A DNA stretch of 50,445 nt from NCBI GenBank assembly GCA_021413845.1, contig JAIOPP010000042.1, positions 1 to 50,445 of the forward strand, written 5' to 3'. Positions 17,101 to 27,442 of this stretch are shown here, piece by piece (the stretch's first letter is position 1; every line of letters starts with the position of its first letter). Origin of the DNA: Planctomycetia bacterium. Lineage in GTDB: Bacteria; Planctomycetota; Planctomycetia; Pirellulales; PNKZ01. Position numbers and translations under genes: made by a program. The notes below the pieces were generated by a model that did not search any database, was not told the origin of the DNA, and was given only the letters and a program-made list of their open reading frames with translations.

Positions 17101-17298
17101 ATGAGCACGACTTTGGAACCCGAAGAACGCGACCACGCTCCTGCTAGTCCCGTCCCGACGCCGAACACCGCCGGTGATCGGATCAGCTATCGAACCGAAG
17201 AGCTCTTTCAAGGTCGGCGCGAAGTTTGGTTCGAACACGGAAACGAACAATATCGCCTGCGGATCACCGCCGCCGGAAAGCTCATTCTCACGAAGTGA
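17101..17298 (+). CDS. hemP: Hemin uptake protein HemP
   Basis: 65 residues; a disordered N-terminal half (Glu/Pro/Thr rich) and a C-terminal core from about residue 28 ending YRLRITAAGKLILTK, the diagnostic HemP/HmuP C-terminus. HemP proteins are small factors needed for heme uptake or for activating heme-transport genes in proteobacteria. Here it stands alone with no TonB receptor or heme ABC genes in the window. Its 195-bp upstream gap (16906-17100) should carry the promoter, but I see no clear Fur box. It converges on the NtrC-type regulator remnant 7 bp downstream. Confidence 0.85.
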   Translation: MSTTLEPEERDHAPASPVPTPNTAGDRISYRTEELFQGRREVWFEHGNEQYRLRITAAGKLILTK

Positions 17299-17305
17299 TC
17301 CGAGC

Positions 17306-17530
17306 CTATTCGCTTACGGTGTCGTCGTCTCCGGCACGTCGTTCGGCGAGCTTCTTGCGCAGCGTCGCCCGATGCAACCCTAAGAGATCGGCTGCGGCGG
17401 CTCGATTGCCGAGCGTTCGCCGTAAGACGACATCGAACAACGGCGGCTCCGTCTAGTCGAGCATCCGATCGTACAACCCGCGCACATCAGGAGAGTGGTT
17501 GGCGGCCGCTTCGGCCCAAGTAGGCACCCG
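17306..17530 (-). pseudogene. Detached Fis-type HTH domain of the NtrC-like regulator
   Basis: In a shifted minus-strand frame, the sequence from about 17530 down to 17308 encodes [15 protein letters not shown]..., a stop TAG at 17453-17455, then [20 protein letters not shown] and [18 protein letters not shown]. This is the expected linker and C-terminal Fis-like DNA-binding domain of the upstream gene, disconnected by a one-base frame change near 17520-17535 and by the TAG. The HTH sequence itself is otherwise intact, so the damage is recent or results from sequencing error. Confidence 0.75.
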
Positions 17531-18674
17531 GCGGAGGCAAATGCGCCGGCTCGATCACGCCGCTCCGCGCGCAGATCGCCGCTTGCTCGACCGCGTTTCG
17601 CAATTCGCGCACGTTGCCGGGCCAACTCCGACGTCGCAACTCGCGCAACGTTGCATCGGAAAATCCACGCGCCGATGTGGAAGCTTCGCTCATATCGAGA
17701 AACCTTTCGGCCAACAACACGACATCTTCTCGTCGTTCGCGAAGTGGCGGCAAGCGGATCTCGAAGCCCGCTAGGCGATAGAGCAAGTCGTTGCGCAAGT
17801 TCCCCTCGCGAACGCAATCCGCCGGATCGCGATTCACGGCCGCTACGACTCGAAACCGACAGGGTCGCGCACGGGTCTCGCCGACGCGCGTCATCTCACG
17901 CTGTTGCAAGACACGGAGCAGCTTCACTTGCGCCGGATGAGGAATATCGGCCGCTTCGTCTAAGAACACGGTTCCCCCTTCGGCCGCTTCCAACAAGCCG
18001 GCCCGATCCGCATCGGCTCCGGTAAACGCGCCGCGCGCATGCCCGAACAACTCGCTTTCGACCAGCGACGGGTTCAACGCCCCGAGATGGATCGGCACGA
18101 ACGGCCCCGCCGAATAGCGAGAATGTCGATGTAAGGCTCGCGCCGCGAGTTCTTTTCCGGTGCCGCTCTCGCCGACGAGCAACACCGCGGCATCCGTCGG
18201 CGCGGCGAGCGCAATGCGCTTGAACACTTCCTGCATCGCCGGCCCGCGCCCGACCAATTCCTCCGGATCGAGCACGGGCTTATCGCGCGTGGGAATCGGA
18301 GGAAACTTACGGGTCACGACTTCGGCGGCGCGCCGCACGACCGCGACGACATGCTCGAGATCGAACGGCTTCGTTAGATAATCGAAGGCCCCTCGCTCGA
18401 CGGCGCGCACGGCCGTATCGAGGTCGCCGTAGGCCGTGACGATGATCACGGGGAAGTCGTGATTCGTCGCGCGCAAGCGCTCGAGGGCCGTTAAGCCGTC
18501 GATGCCGGGAAGGCGAACGTCGAACAGCGCCAAGTCGGGCCGACGGCGCTCGACGGCAGCCAACGCTTCCTCGGCTCCCGCGGCTACGGTCACCTCATGC
18601 CCTTCCTCGGTGAGCAGGCGGCGCAGCCCCCAGCAGATGCTCTCTTCATCATCGACGATCAGTACATGGCTCAT
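17487..18674 (-). CDS. Sigma54-dependent NtrC-family response regulator, truncated
   Basis: 395 residues. Receiver domain (1-120) with VDDEE at 7-11, phosphoacceptor Asp in LFDVRLPG near 54 and Lys in TKPFD near 104; AAA+ domain (about 140-370) with Walker A GESGTGKE, the sigma54-contact motif GAFTGA, Walker B VFLDEAAD and an R-finger region [20 protein letters not shown]. It ends in an out-of-frame tail after HLPPP and lacks the Fis HTH, which remains encoded downstream in another frame. As it stands it could contact sigma54 polymerase but not specific DNA. ATG at 18672-18674 overlaps the kinase stop (ATGA), so the pair is translationally coupled. Confidence 0.88.
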   Translation of the reverse strand: MSHVLIVDDEESICWGLRRLLTEEGHEVTVAAGAEEALAAVERRRPDLALFDVRLPGIDGLTALERLRATNHDFPVIIVTAYGDLDTAVRAVERGAFDYLTKPFDLEHVVAVVRRAAEVVTRKFPPIPTRDKPVLDPEELVGRGPAMQEVFKRIALAAPTDAAVLLVGESGTGKELAARALHRHSRYSAGPFVPIHLGALNPSLVESELFGHARGAFTGADADRAGLLEAAEGGTVFLDEAADIPHPAQVKLLRVLQQREMTRVGETRARPCRFRVVAAVNRDPADCVREGNLRNDLLYRLAGFEIRLPPLRERREDVVLLAERFLDMSEASTSARGFSDATLRELRRRSWPGNVRELRNAVEQAAICARSGVIEPAHLPPPGAYLGRSGRQPLS

Positions 18675-20125
18675 GTTACGGCGCTTTCATTACGGCTGAC
18701 TGCGGAGGCGGGCAACGCGTGCAACGGCACGCCGAGACTCGATGATTCGGACTTGGCAAGATTCGGCAGTACGACTTCGAAACAAGTGTAGGGTCTACGC
18801 GCGAACGCGACTTCGCCCCCATGCAGGCGCGCGATCTCGCGAGTCGCCGCGAGTCCGAGCCCGATGCCGTCGGGCTTGCCGGTAACGAACGGCTCGAAGA
18901 GCTTCGCGGCGACTTCCGGCGGCGGTCCCGGACCACCGTCGGCCACGATGATTCGCAAATCCCGTTCCCCCGCAGCGACTTCCACCGAAGCCCAACCCCG
19001 ATCTCCGGCGGCATCGACCGCATTCAACAAAAGATTCACGAGCAACTGACGAAGCTGTTCTCGGTCGGCGGCTTCGTGCACCATCGGCACGGCTGGCAAG
19101 ATCGTGCGCAGCTCGATATCGCGATGTTTGAACGTCGGCGCGACGAGCGATACGGCATCGGCGACCACTTCGCGCAGATCGAGCCTCTGCAAACGGAGCG
19201 GTTGCGGCTTGCCGAGCGTGAGCAGACGTTGCACGTATTGCTCGGCGAAATCGAGCTGCCGGAGCGCCACAGCCAAACTCTCCGAATCATCGGCATCGCA
19301 GCGGCGACGATGCAACTGCACGGCGAGCTTCGCCCCCGCGGCGGCGTTGCGAAGATGATGGCACAAGCCGCCGCTTAGCCGACCGAGCAGCGCCGAGCGG
19401 GCCGAGCGTTGCACGGCCAAATCGCGTTCCGCCAATTGCACGGCCAGCGTATCGGCCGCGGCCACCAAATCGCGCACTTCGTCGTCTCGCGTAGGAAGCG
19501 ACAAACGGGCGTAGTCGCCGGCGGCGAGTTTGCGAAACTGCTCGCGAACGGCGGCGATCGGCTTGCCGATGCGCGCGGCCAGGAGATAGGAAAGCGCGAA
19601 CGCCGCAACCAACGCCAACGCACCGACCATCAACGGCGGACCGATCGCTTCGCGCAACATTTGCCGCCGTTGCTCTTGCGGATAAAGAATATGCAACGTG
19701 CGGCCGGCATCTTCGGCGCGGCGCGCAACACGCTCGATGCGCCAATGCAGATACTCGATTCCGTCGAGCGTTAAGTTCGTCGGAGCATTCGAGACCGACG
19801 ACGAACCCTCGACGTTCGCGACCGAGGAGACCGCATCGGACCACGCGCGCGGGACCGTCTCGAAGCTGCTGGCGCGGATGTCGCCGTGCTCGTTCGCGTA
19901 GACGAACTCGGCACCCGAGAGGCCGTGAGTTTGACGCAAGACGGCATCGGTCAGCGGAAAGCCGGCCGTGAGCAATACATCGGCCGCGCTGCGGACATGC
20001 GCCTCGATGCGGGCCTCGGCAACCGTAGCGGCGCGCCACGCCCCCGCCGCGCTCACCGCCACGACGGCCACGGCCGTGAGTCCGGCAAACGGATAGAGAA
20101 TCTGGCTGCGTAACGAACGGCGCAT
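18671..20125 (-). CDS. Membrane sensor histidine kinase
   Basis: 484 residues. Membrane segment 1 (about 8-30), periplasmic sensor region (30-165), membrane segment 2 (about 170-192), HAMP domain (about 195-245), phosphoacceptor region with LSGGLCHHLRNAAAG near 275 and a HATPase domain with an N box (LLVNLLLNAVDAAG), DGGPGPPPE and GIGLGLAATREIARLHGG. The His-His in the H box and the link to an NtrC-type regulator are typical of sigma54 two-component systems. Start: ATG at 20123-20125 has AGGGG 5 nt upstream on the minus strand; an ATG 7 codons earlier is less well supported. It overlaps its regulator by 4 bp. Signal unknown. Confidence 0.88.
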   Translation of the reverse strand: MRRSLRSQILYPFAGLTAVAVVAVSAAGAWRAATVAEARIEAHVRSAADVLLTAGFPLTDAVLRQTHGLSGAEFVYANEHGDIRASSFETVPRAWSDAVSSVANVEGSSSVSNAPTNLTLDGIEYLHWRIERVARRAEDAGRTLHILYPQEQRRQMLREAIGPPLMVGALALVAAFALSYLLAARIGKPIAAVREQFRKLAAGDYARLSLPTRDDEVRDLVAAADTLAVQLAERDLAVQRSARSALLGRLSGGLCHHLRNAAAGAKLAVQLHRRRCDADDSESLAVALRQLDFAEQYVQRLLTLGKPQPLRLQRLDLREVVADAVSLVAPTFKHRDIELRTILPAVPMVHEAADREQLRQLLVNLLLNAVDAAGDRGWASVEVAAGERDLRIIVADGGPGPPPEVAAKLFEPFVTGKPDGIGLGLAATREIARLHGGEVAFARRPYTCFEVVLPNLAKSESSSLGVPLHALPASAVSRNESAVT

Positions 20126-20186
20126 CGATCCCCTTTTCTTCCGCATGTCGGAAGCGAAGCGCCGGCCGGCACGCTACCTTTCCGTT

Positions 20187-21131
20187 TTAAGCCGACTCGT
20201 TCCGAATTCGGCGTCGCCAATAATTCCAAACGTCCGCGATCGTTCGCTCGATCGGTATTTCCGGATGCCAGCCGGTCGCAGCTTGCAGCCGACTCAGATC
20301 GGCCACCGGATCGCTCCGTCGCTCCGTGCTACGAGCGCGGACGGGTCGCGAATCGCCGGCCGCTTGCCGCAGTAAGCCCAATAGTTCGCCGGTCGTTCGA
20401 GGAACGCCCGAGCCTACATTGTAGACCGTGCCCGAGGCACCGTGAAGCGCGAGCAAGCGAAGAGCGCGCACGGAATCGCGAACATCGGTGAGATCGATCG
20501 TGACGTTGAGGCCGCCGACGGTCATTTCCGGGTCGCGACGGGCTAACGCCGTGGCCCATTCGGCGAGCATTAAGCGTTGATCTTGCCGTTCGCCGGCTTG
20601 AGAAAACGAGCGAACCGTCACGATATCCAAACCCGCCTGGCGAACGGCGTCGTCGCAAAGCCGTTCGGCGGCGAGCTTCGTTCGCCCATAGGCCGTGCGA
20701 GGTTCGCACGGCGCGTTCTCGTCGACGATCGGTTCATCCGGCTGGACGGTACGATAAACATGGCTGGAACTGGTAAAGATCACGCGCGGCCGACGACGGA
20801 GCGCTGCGCTCAGCCCTAGGATGCGGCGAACCCCTTCGACATTGATGTTCCAAGCCTTCGGAGTCGGCTCGCCTGCCGCTTCGCATTCGGCGGGAATGCT
20901 GATTCCCGCCAGATGGTAAATGACATCGGGTGCGAAGGTGTCGATCGCATCGATGAAGGCCGGCTCCATATCGGCGGCCAAGTCATAGGCGACGAGGGGG
21001 ACGGGAAGGCGAAAGTCTTCCGGCCAGTCGCCGTTTTGCGATGTGCCGAGCACTTCGTCGCCCGACGCCAGCAGATGCTGCGTCAAGTGACCGCCGACGA
21101 AGCCCGTGATGCCCGTGATGAGCGCTTTCAT
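20187..21131 (-). CDS. rmd: NAD(P)-dependent epimerase/dehydratase, GDP-6-deoxy-D-mannose reductase-like
   Basis: 314 residues, extended SDR fold. NAD(P)-binding GITGFVGGHL at residues 6-15, active-site Ser in FTSSSHVY near 120 and YGRTK (Tyr, Lys) near 147-151. The gene starts 10 bp after gmd on the same strand, so the pair makes GDP-mannose to GDP-4-keto-6-deoxymannose to a GDP-6-deoxyhexose, probably GDP-rhamnose via a 4-reductase. A GDP-fucose synthase would normally carry 3,5-epimerase residues that I do not see, which favours Rmd. Product feeds surface polysaccharide or glycosylation. Confidence 0.7.
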   Translation of the reverse strand: MKALITGITGFVGGHLTQHLLASGDEVLGTSQNGDWPEDFRLPVPLVAYDLAADMEPAFIDAIDTFAPDVIYHLAGISIPAECEAAGEPTPKAWNINVEGVRRILGLSAALRRRPRVIFTSSSHVYRTVQPDEPIVDENAPCEPRTAYGRTKLAAERLCDDAVRQAGLDIVTVRSFSQAGERQDQRLMLAEWATALARRDPEMTVGGLNVTIDLTDVRDSVRALRLLALHGASGTVYNVGSGVPRTTGELLGLLRQAAGDSRPVRARSTERRSDPVADLSRLQAATGWHPEIPIERTIADVWNYWRRRIRNESA

Positions 21132-21141
21132 AAGCGACGTA

Positions 21142-22227
<1,086 letters not shown>

Positions 22228-22231
22228 CTAG

Positions 22232-25078
22232 TTACTCCTCGGCCGAATCATCTTCTCCGTCGTCCGACGCCTCTTCCGGCGCATCGACCGGCGGCGGCAG
22301 CGCTGCCGGAGCGGAAGGCTTCGCCGGCAAGTCGTCGGTCGCCGAGATTTCTTCAGGGGGCACTCGAACCACGGCCGCCAAGGTGTCTCCTTCGTCGAGC
22401 GACATGATCCGCACACCTTGCGTGTTACGCCCGATCTCGCTGACGCTCTTCGCCGTGATCCGCTGGATCTTGCCGCCGGCCGTGATCATCAATAGTTCGT
22501 CGGTCTCATAAACGCCGACGATCCCGACGACCGGGCCGTTGCGCGGGGTCGTCTTAATGTCTCGCACTCCCTTACCGCCCCGATGTTGCGTTCGATAGCG
22601 CTGGGCCGAGCTCTCGTCGTCTTCGCCTGCGTCGTCGGCGACGGGAGGTTCCGGCAAGTCGGCTTCGGCGACGTCACCCTCGACCGGCTCTTCGCTTTCG
22701 ACGCGCGTGCCGGTGAGCGGATCGTTGGCACCGAACGGCGTCCGCTTGCCGTAGCCGTTGGCGCAAGCGGTCAGCAACGTCGCCTCGGGATCGGCCACGA
22801 CCATGCCGATGACGGTTTGCCCCTTCGACAACTTGATCCCCTTCACGCCGCTGGTATTGCGCCCCATCGAGCGCGCATCGGCCTGGTCGAAGCGAATCGC
22901 CATCCCGCCGGACGTCGACAGCAAGATCTCGTCGCCGGTCTTCGTCACGGCCACATCGACGAGCTCGTCTTCTTCCTTGAGCTTGATCGCGATCAGGCCG
23001 GTCTTCAACGGCCGGCCGTATTGACTGAGCGGCGTTTTCTTCACGAGCCCCTTGCGAGTCGCCATGATGAGGAAATGCTCGGCGGCCGAGAAATCGCGAA
23101 TCGCCGTGCAATAGGCGACCTTCTCCCCCTCCGACAAACTCAACACATTGACGATCGCCCGACCTTTACTCTCTCGGGCCAGTTGCGGCAGGTCGTATAC
23201 CTTGCGCCAGTAAACCTTGCCGATGTTCGTGAAGAAGAGCAAGTAGTCGTGCGTGCTGGCGACGAAGAGGTTGCGAATCGGATCTTCGTCGTCGTTCTTC
23301 GCGCCGGTGATTCCCTTGCCGCCGCGGCGCTGCGCGCGATAGGTCGTCGTCGGCGTGCGCTTGATGTAGCCTTGGTGGCTGATCGTGACGACCATGTTCT
23401 CTTCTTCGATCAAATCTTCGAGATCGACCCCGCCCATCTCTTCCCGGCTGATCTCGGTGCGGCGCGCGTCGCCGTACTTCTTCGACATTTCTTCGAGGTC
23501 GGCCCGAATGATGTCGTAGATGTTGGCGTCGTCCCCCAAGATGCGCAGGTATTCGGCGATCTCGTTGAGCAAGTTGCGGTATTCCTCGCCGAGCTTCTCT
23601 TGTTCGAGGTTGACCAACTGGCCGAGGGTCATGCGGAGGATCGCATCCGACTGCACGGCGGTCAGCCGATACGATTGCGCCGAACCGCCGCGCTCGTTCG
23701 TGAAGTCGGCATACCCGACGTCTCCCAACGCGCGCTGCATGAGCGGGGCCGGACACTCGATCGTCATCAAACGGGTCTTGGCTTCGGCTTGCGTCGACGA
23801 TGTCCGAATCACACGGATCACTTCGTCGATGTTGGCGTGCGCGAGCAGCAAGCCTTCGACCGTGTGCTTCCGTTGCCGCGCGCGGTTGAGCAAGAACTGC
23901 GTGCGCCGGCGCAACACAATCACCCGATGCCGCACGTACTCGAACAGCATTTCCTTCAAGTTCAACGTGCGCGGCTTGCCGTCGACGAGCGCCAAGAAGA
24001 TCAACGAGAACGTGTCTTGCAGCGGCGAAAACTGATAGAGCTGATTGAGAACCACGTCCGGGTCGGCATCGCGCTTGATTTCGATCACGAGCCGCACCGG
24101 CTCCTTAAGATCGCTTTCGTCGCGGATGCCCGAGATCCCCTTAATGCGGTCGTCGTTCACGAGGTCGGCGATCGCCTTCACGACCCGATCGCGCGTCTGC
24201 TGAAAAGGAATCTCGGAAACGATGATCCGCTGCCGATTCTTCCCCATCTCTTCGACGCGGGCCCGAGCGCGCACCGTGACCGTGCCGCGGCCCGAGTGGT
24301 AGCCGCGACGAATACCGCTTCTGCCGCAGATGATGCCGCCGGTCGGGAAGTCCGGACCCGGAACGATGTCGAGCAGTTCGTCGATCGAGACTTCCGGATC
24401 GTCGATCAAGCGAATCGCCGCAGTGCAGACTTCGCGTAGATTATGCGGCGGGACGCTCGTCGCCATGCCGACCGCAATGCCGTTCGCGCCGTTGACCAAC
24501 AGGTTCGGGAACTTGCTCGGCAGCACCGTCGGCTCAAGCCGACGTTCGTCGTAGGTCGGCGTGAAGTCGACCGTGTCGAGCTTGATGTCTTCCATCAAGA
24601 GCGCGGCGATGGGCGACATGCGCGCTTCGGTATACCGCATCGCCGCGGCAGGCAAACCGGCGATCGAGCCGAAGTTGCCTTGCTTGTCGATCAGCAAATG
24701 GCGCATGTTCCACTCTTGGGCCATGCGGACCAAGGTCGGATAGATCACGCTTTCGCCGTGCGGGTGGTAGTTGCCGCTCGTGTCGCAGGAGATCTTCGCG
24801 CATTTGACGCGTGCAGCGCCCGGCGTAAGGCTCAAGTCGTTCATCGCCACGAGAATGCGGCGCTGCGAGGGCTTCAGACCGTCGCGGACGTCGGGCAGCG
24901 CACGACTGACGATCACGCTCATCGCGTACGTCAGATAGCTTTCCTTCAATTCATCTTCGATCGCTAGGTCGACGATCGATCCGTTGCCTGCCCCCTGCAT
25001 AGGGCCACCGGCATCCGAGTCGTCGGCGGGAAGGTTTTCGTCCGTGTCGTCGCCGTTGGAAGAGTCGTCGTCGGCCAA
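22232..25078 (-). CDS. gyrA: DNA gyrase subunit A
   Basis: 948 residues. Breakage-reunion domain with [18 protein letters not shown]...YPTLVRMAQ and [11 protein letters not shown] containing the catalytic Tyr; C-terminal beta-pinwheel with GyrA box QRRGGKG near residue 565 and a second QHRGGKG near 850. The GyrA box identifies gyrase rather than topoisomerase IV. Unusual points: acidic N-terminal extension (about 33 residues), an acidic insert of about 40 residues before the second box, and an acidic tail. The position equal to E. coli Asp87 is Pro, and SIDGDS is replaced by SIAGLP. Start is TTG at 25076-25078 with AAAGGA 8 nt upstream; no ATG precedes the conserved core except at residue 27. 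Confidence 0.96.
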   Translation of the reverse strand: MADDDSSNGDDTDENLPADDSDAGGPMQGAGNGSIVDLAIEDELKESYLTYAMSVIVSRALPDVRDGLKPSQRRILVAMNDLSLTPGAARVKCAKISCDTSGNYHPHGESVIYPTLVRMAQEWNMRHLLIDKQGNFGSIAGLPAAAMRYTEARMSPIAALLMEDIKLDTVDFTPTYDERRLEPTVLPSKFPNLLVNGANGIAVGMATSVPPHNLREVCTAAIRLIDDPEVSIDELLDIVPGPDFPTGGIICGRSGIRRGYHSGRGTVTVRARARVEEMGKNRQRIIVSEIPFQQTRDRVVKAIADLVNDDRIKGISGIRDESDLKEPVRLVIEIKRDADPDVVLNQLYQFSPLQDTFSLIFLALVDGKPRTLNLKEMLFEYVRHRVIVLRRRTQFLLNRARQRKHTVEGLLLAHANIDEVIRVIRTSSTQAEAKTRLMTIECPAPLMQRALGDVGYADFTNERGGSAQSYRLTAVQSDAILRMTLGQLVNLEQEKLGEEYRNLLNEIAEYLRILGDDANIYDIIRADLEEMSKKYGDARRTEISREEMGGVDLEDLIEEENMVVTISHQGYIKRTPTTTYRAQRRGGKGITGAKNDDEDPIRNLFVASTHDYLLFFTNIGKVYWRKVYDLPQLARESKGRAIVNVLSLSEGEKVAYCTAIRDFSAAEHFLIMATRKGLVKKTPLSQYGRPLKTGLIAIKLKEEDELVDVAVTKTGDEILLSTSGGMAIRFDQADARSMGRNTSGVKGIKLSKGQTVIGMVVADPEATLLTACANGYGKRTPFGANDPLTGTRVESEEPVEGDVAEADLPEPPVADDAGEDDESSAQRYRTQHRGGKGVRDIKTTPRNGPVVGIVGVYETDELLMITAGGKIQRITAKSVSEIGRNTQGVRIMSLDEGDTLAAVVRVPPEEISATDDLPAKPSAPAALPPPVDAPEEASDDGEDDSAEE

Positions 25079-25477
25079 ATCTACAATCCTTTATGGAGTC
25101 GAGATACCGCGTCGCTACGGCAGCTCGAAGAGGTCGCTCGTCGCGCCGCTCGCGCTCGTGCCGCGGTCGATTTTTCCGCTCTGCTTACGGCTGCTTTTCG
25201 CACGGCCTAAGCCGCGCGAAAACTCACCGATTTACCCAGAGCGGGCGAGGAATTCCGAAACCATAAATATACTGGTTTTCAGGCCGTTTCACAATTACCG
25301 AACGACGAGGGAAGCAGCCTGAAAACAGGCTCGAAAACATTCGCCGGAGAGGCCGATTTGGCCTTGCAAAATAAGGCGCCGCGCCGCGTCCGATCAGCCG
25401 GTGGGCATTAGCCCCCGGTTCGAGAGCGGATTCGGTTTCACGGGGAACGTTGGGGACCGGACGCTAACGCGTACCGG
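25079..25477. other. 400-bp gap with gyrA promoter region and two hairpins
   Basis: No gene. The part near 25200-25320 is more AT-rich and likely contains the gyrA promoter (minus strand). Towards the left end of the neighbouring SUMF1-like gene lie two hairpins carrying a TTAGC or GCTAA core, listed separately. Confidence 0.45.
25397..25420. repeat. Hairpin element with ATTA loop
   Basis: GCCGGTGGGC, ATTA, GCCCCCGG; one mismatch or bulge in the stem. Similar in design to the element at 25456, which suggests a dispersed repeat family carrying GCTAA cores. Confidence 0.5.
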
Positions 25478-25478
25478 C
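25456..25478. repeat. Hairpin element overlapping a stop codon
   Basis: CCGG-CGC, TAAC, GCG-CCGG with an unpaired base on each side. It reaches the stop codon of the SUMF1-like gene (25478-25480) and may serve as that gene's 3' end structure. Confidence 0.5.
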
Positions 25479-26356
25479 TAATGTTCGACAACGAGGACGA
25501 CCCGAAAACCGTTGCCTTGGTCGCGGCGTGAAGCACGTGTGAAGTCGCGATTCGCGCTCCGCGCCATCGCGGACGGAAAGCGGTAGTCGCCCCCTCGCAC
25601 GACCCGACCGGTTCCCATGTCGGGCCCTGGAGGATCGAGCATGGGCGAGCTTTGATAGTAGTCGGCACCGTAACGATCGGCGCACCATTCCCAGACGTTG
25701 CCGTGCACGTCGTAGAGTCCGAATCCGTTAGGCGCATAACTGCCGACGGGACGTGTGCGCGGCGCGGCGGCTCCGTCGGGAGCAAGAATGCAGGCCTGCG
25801 ACGGCGTGAGTTCCTCGCCGAAACAATACCGCGTCGCGGTGCCGGCGCGAGCCGCGTATTCCCATTCGGCCTCGGTCGGGAGTCGATAGCTTCGCCGAGC
25901 TTGGCGCTCGGCAGGCAGTTCCGACAGTCGTCGGCAAAAATCCGTCGCTTCGTCCCAACTCGCCATCTCGACCGGATACCGACTCGTATCGAGTGCCGCA
26001 ACTTCGCCACGGCCTCCTCCCGTCGCGCAGAACCAGCTCGGGTTCTCGTTCATCACGGCGCGATACTCGGCCTGCGTCGTTTCGAACTGCGCAACGTAAA
26101 ACGCTTGGGAGATGCGCACGCGATGCGACGGACGCTCATCACTGGCCTCACTGCCATCGCCGCCGCCGGCTTCGGCAGGCGAGCCCATCAAGAACTCGCC
26201 TGCCACGACGTAAACGAAGCGCATGCCGATCGAGTTGGTCGAGGCCGGCGGCGGTTCGGCGTTCACGAATCCTGCGAGAGACAAGAGCGCGAGCAGCACG
26301 CAACAGCAACGGCATCCGCAGCGACAAGACCTTTTGAAAGACGACCGCATGGTCAT
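25478..26356 (-). CDS. SUMF1/FGE-like secreted protein
   Basis: About 292 residues. Signal peptide of about 32 residues with a Cys-rich stretch (CRCGCRCCC) and hydrophobic core ending at VNAE. The rest is a formylglycine-generating-enzyme-like (C-type lectin) domain: IGMRFVYVVAGEFLMGS near 42-58, NPSWF near 105, PVEMASWDEATDFCRRL near 128-144, YRLPTEAEWEYAARAG near 155-170, DVHGNVWEWCADRYG near 215-229 and VVRGGDY near 253. The catalytic Cys pair of true FGEs is absent: the C-terminal segment has no Cys, so sulfatase activation is unlikely. Starts 2 bp after the DUF1080 stop (ATG at 26354-26356; 26348-26350 is an alternative). Confidence 0.82.
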   Translation of the reverse strand: MTMRSSFKRSCRCGCRCCCVLLALLSLAGFVNAEPPPASTNSIGMRFVYVVAGEFLMGSPAEAGGGDGSEASDERPSHRVRISQAFYVAQFETTQAEYRAVMNENPSWFCATGGGRGEVAALDTSRYPVEMASWDEATDFCRRLSELPAERQARRSYRLPTEAEWEYAARAGTATRYCFGEELTPSQACILAPDGAAAPRTRPVGSYAPNGFGLYDVHGNVWEWCADRYGADYYQSSPMLDPPGPDMGTGRVVRGGDYRFPSAMARSANRDFTRASRRDQGNGFRVVLVVEH

Positions 26357-26358
26357 CT

Positions 26359-27180
26359 CTATAGGGGCTTGATGCGAATATTCTTCCAGCGGCATTTCGC
26401 TCCCACCGGCCAGCTTTTCCCGCCGTGGACTTGCACCGCGATGCTCCCTTCGTCGCCGATCGTGTCGATGACCTTCGCCTTATCGTAGCCCGGGCCTTCG
26501 TAGGTCTTGCCGTCCCATTCGATGATCTTCACGCCGTTGAGCCAGGTCGTCACCTTGGCGGGGCTGCCTTCGACACGGACTCGGGCCGAGTTCCAGTCGT
26601 TGATCTTCCAGGCCTTCGTCCACTCGTCGCCCGTGCAGGTGTAGTCGACCTTCACCGGAGTCGCGACAGGCTTCGTCGTGATCGAGGTCAGGTTCTTCGC
26701 AGCGTCGACGACGCCGTTGATGTTGAACGCGCGGGTATTGAAGCCGCCGGTCCCTTCACCATACACGTGGCCCACATCGCCGGCGTCGTGGTAGTCGACC
26801 ATCATTTGCAGGCACTTACCGGTTTCGTTCGACCGCAGAAACAAGCCGCTGCAAATGCCCCAGTCGGGTTTGAGGTCGATCTCGAGCTCGAAGTCCTTAA
26901 ACTTTCGATCGGTGAGCAAGATGCCGCCGTTGCCGCTCCCGGGAGGATCTTGTTGCCCGGTGATCGCCCCTCCTTCGACGGTCCATTGCCCGCCGGTGCC
27001 GTGGCCGATCTTATCGGCGTTCTTATGCCAGCCGGCGAGAGTTTTACCGTCGAACAGTTCGATCCAGCCCTCTGCGGCAACGCAACGATTCGCGCCGGCG
27101 GCGCCGATGATGCTTGCGAGCATCGCCCCGAGGAGAACCGAAGTCGAAACTCGACGCCTGTGGTAAAGCGGCAACATCAT
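26359..27180 (-). CDS. Secreted DUF1080 (3-keto-disaccharide hydrolase-type) protein
   Basis: 273 residues. N-terminal signal peptide (1-36, hydrophobic VLLGAMLASIIGAAGA, cut after CVAAE) followed by a concanavalin-like beta-sandwich: WIELFDGKTLAGWHK near 38-52, DFELEIDLKPDWGICSGLFLRS near 96-117, DWNSARVRVEG near 195-205 and WLNGVKIIEWDGKTYEGP near 212-229. Some DUF1080 proteins cleave 3-keto-glycosides; planctomycetes carry many. It is upstream of and nearly contiguous with the SUMF1-like gene, so both are probably co-expressed and exported. Substrate unknown. Confidence 0.88.
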   Translation of the reverse strand: MMLPLYHRRRVSTSVLLGAMLASIIGAAGANRCVAAEGWIELFDGKTLAGWHKNADKIGHGTGGQWTVEGGAITGQQDPPGSGNGGILLTDRKFKDFELEIDLKPDWGICSGLFLRSNETGKCLQMMVDYHDAGDVGHVYGEGTGGFNTRAFNINGVVDAAKNLTSITTKPVATPVKVDYTCTGDEWTKAWKINDWNSARVRVEGSPAKVTTWLNGVKIIEWDGKTYEGPGYDKAKVIDTIGDEGSIAVQVHGGKSWPVGAKCRWKNIRIKPL

Positions 27181-27442
27181 GGCGCAAACTCCTCACGACA
27201 CTGGAAAAACTCAGAGCAAAAGCGATACGTTCGTTTCCGCCGGCAGTATGCGCCGACGGATTACCGTCGTCAATCAAATGTCTTTCGGCGAAATTTGACC
27301 CGAGCCCGACCGCGACGTAGATATCCATTGTGCCTTTAACGGCCGCGGGTTCGACACTCACTTCTCTCTCGTATCGTTTCTCATCTCACCCCACGGACTT
27401 CCAACAGTCCAAACGTTCGCTTCGTCTTTGAAAGCATCTGCC

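Noticed and set aside
22583-24439. A 618-codon plus-strand frame
   Set aside because: Antisense shadow of gyrA; His/Arg/Asp-rich composition from complementary codons.
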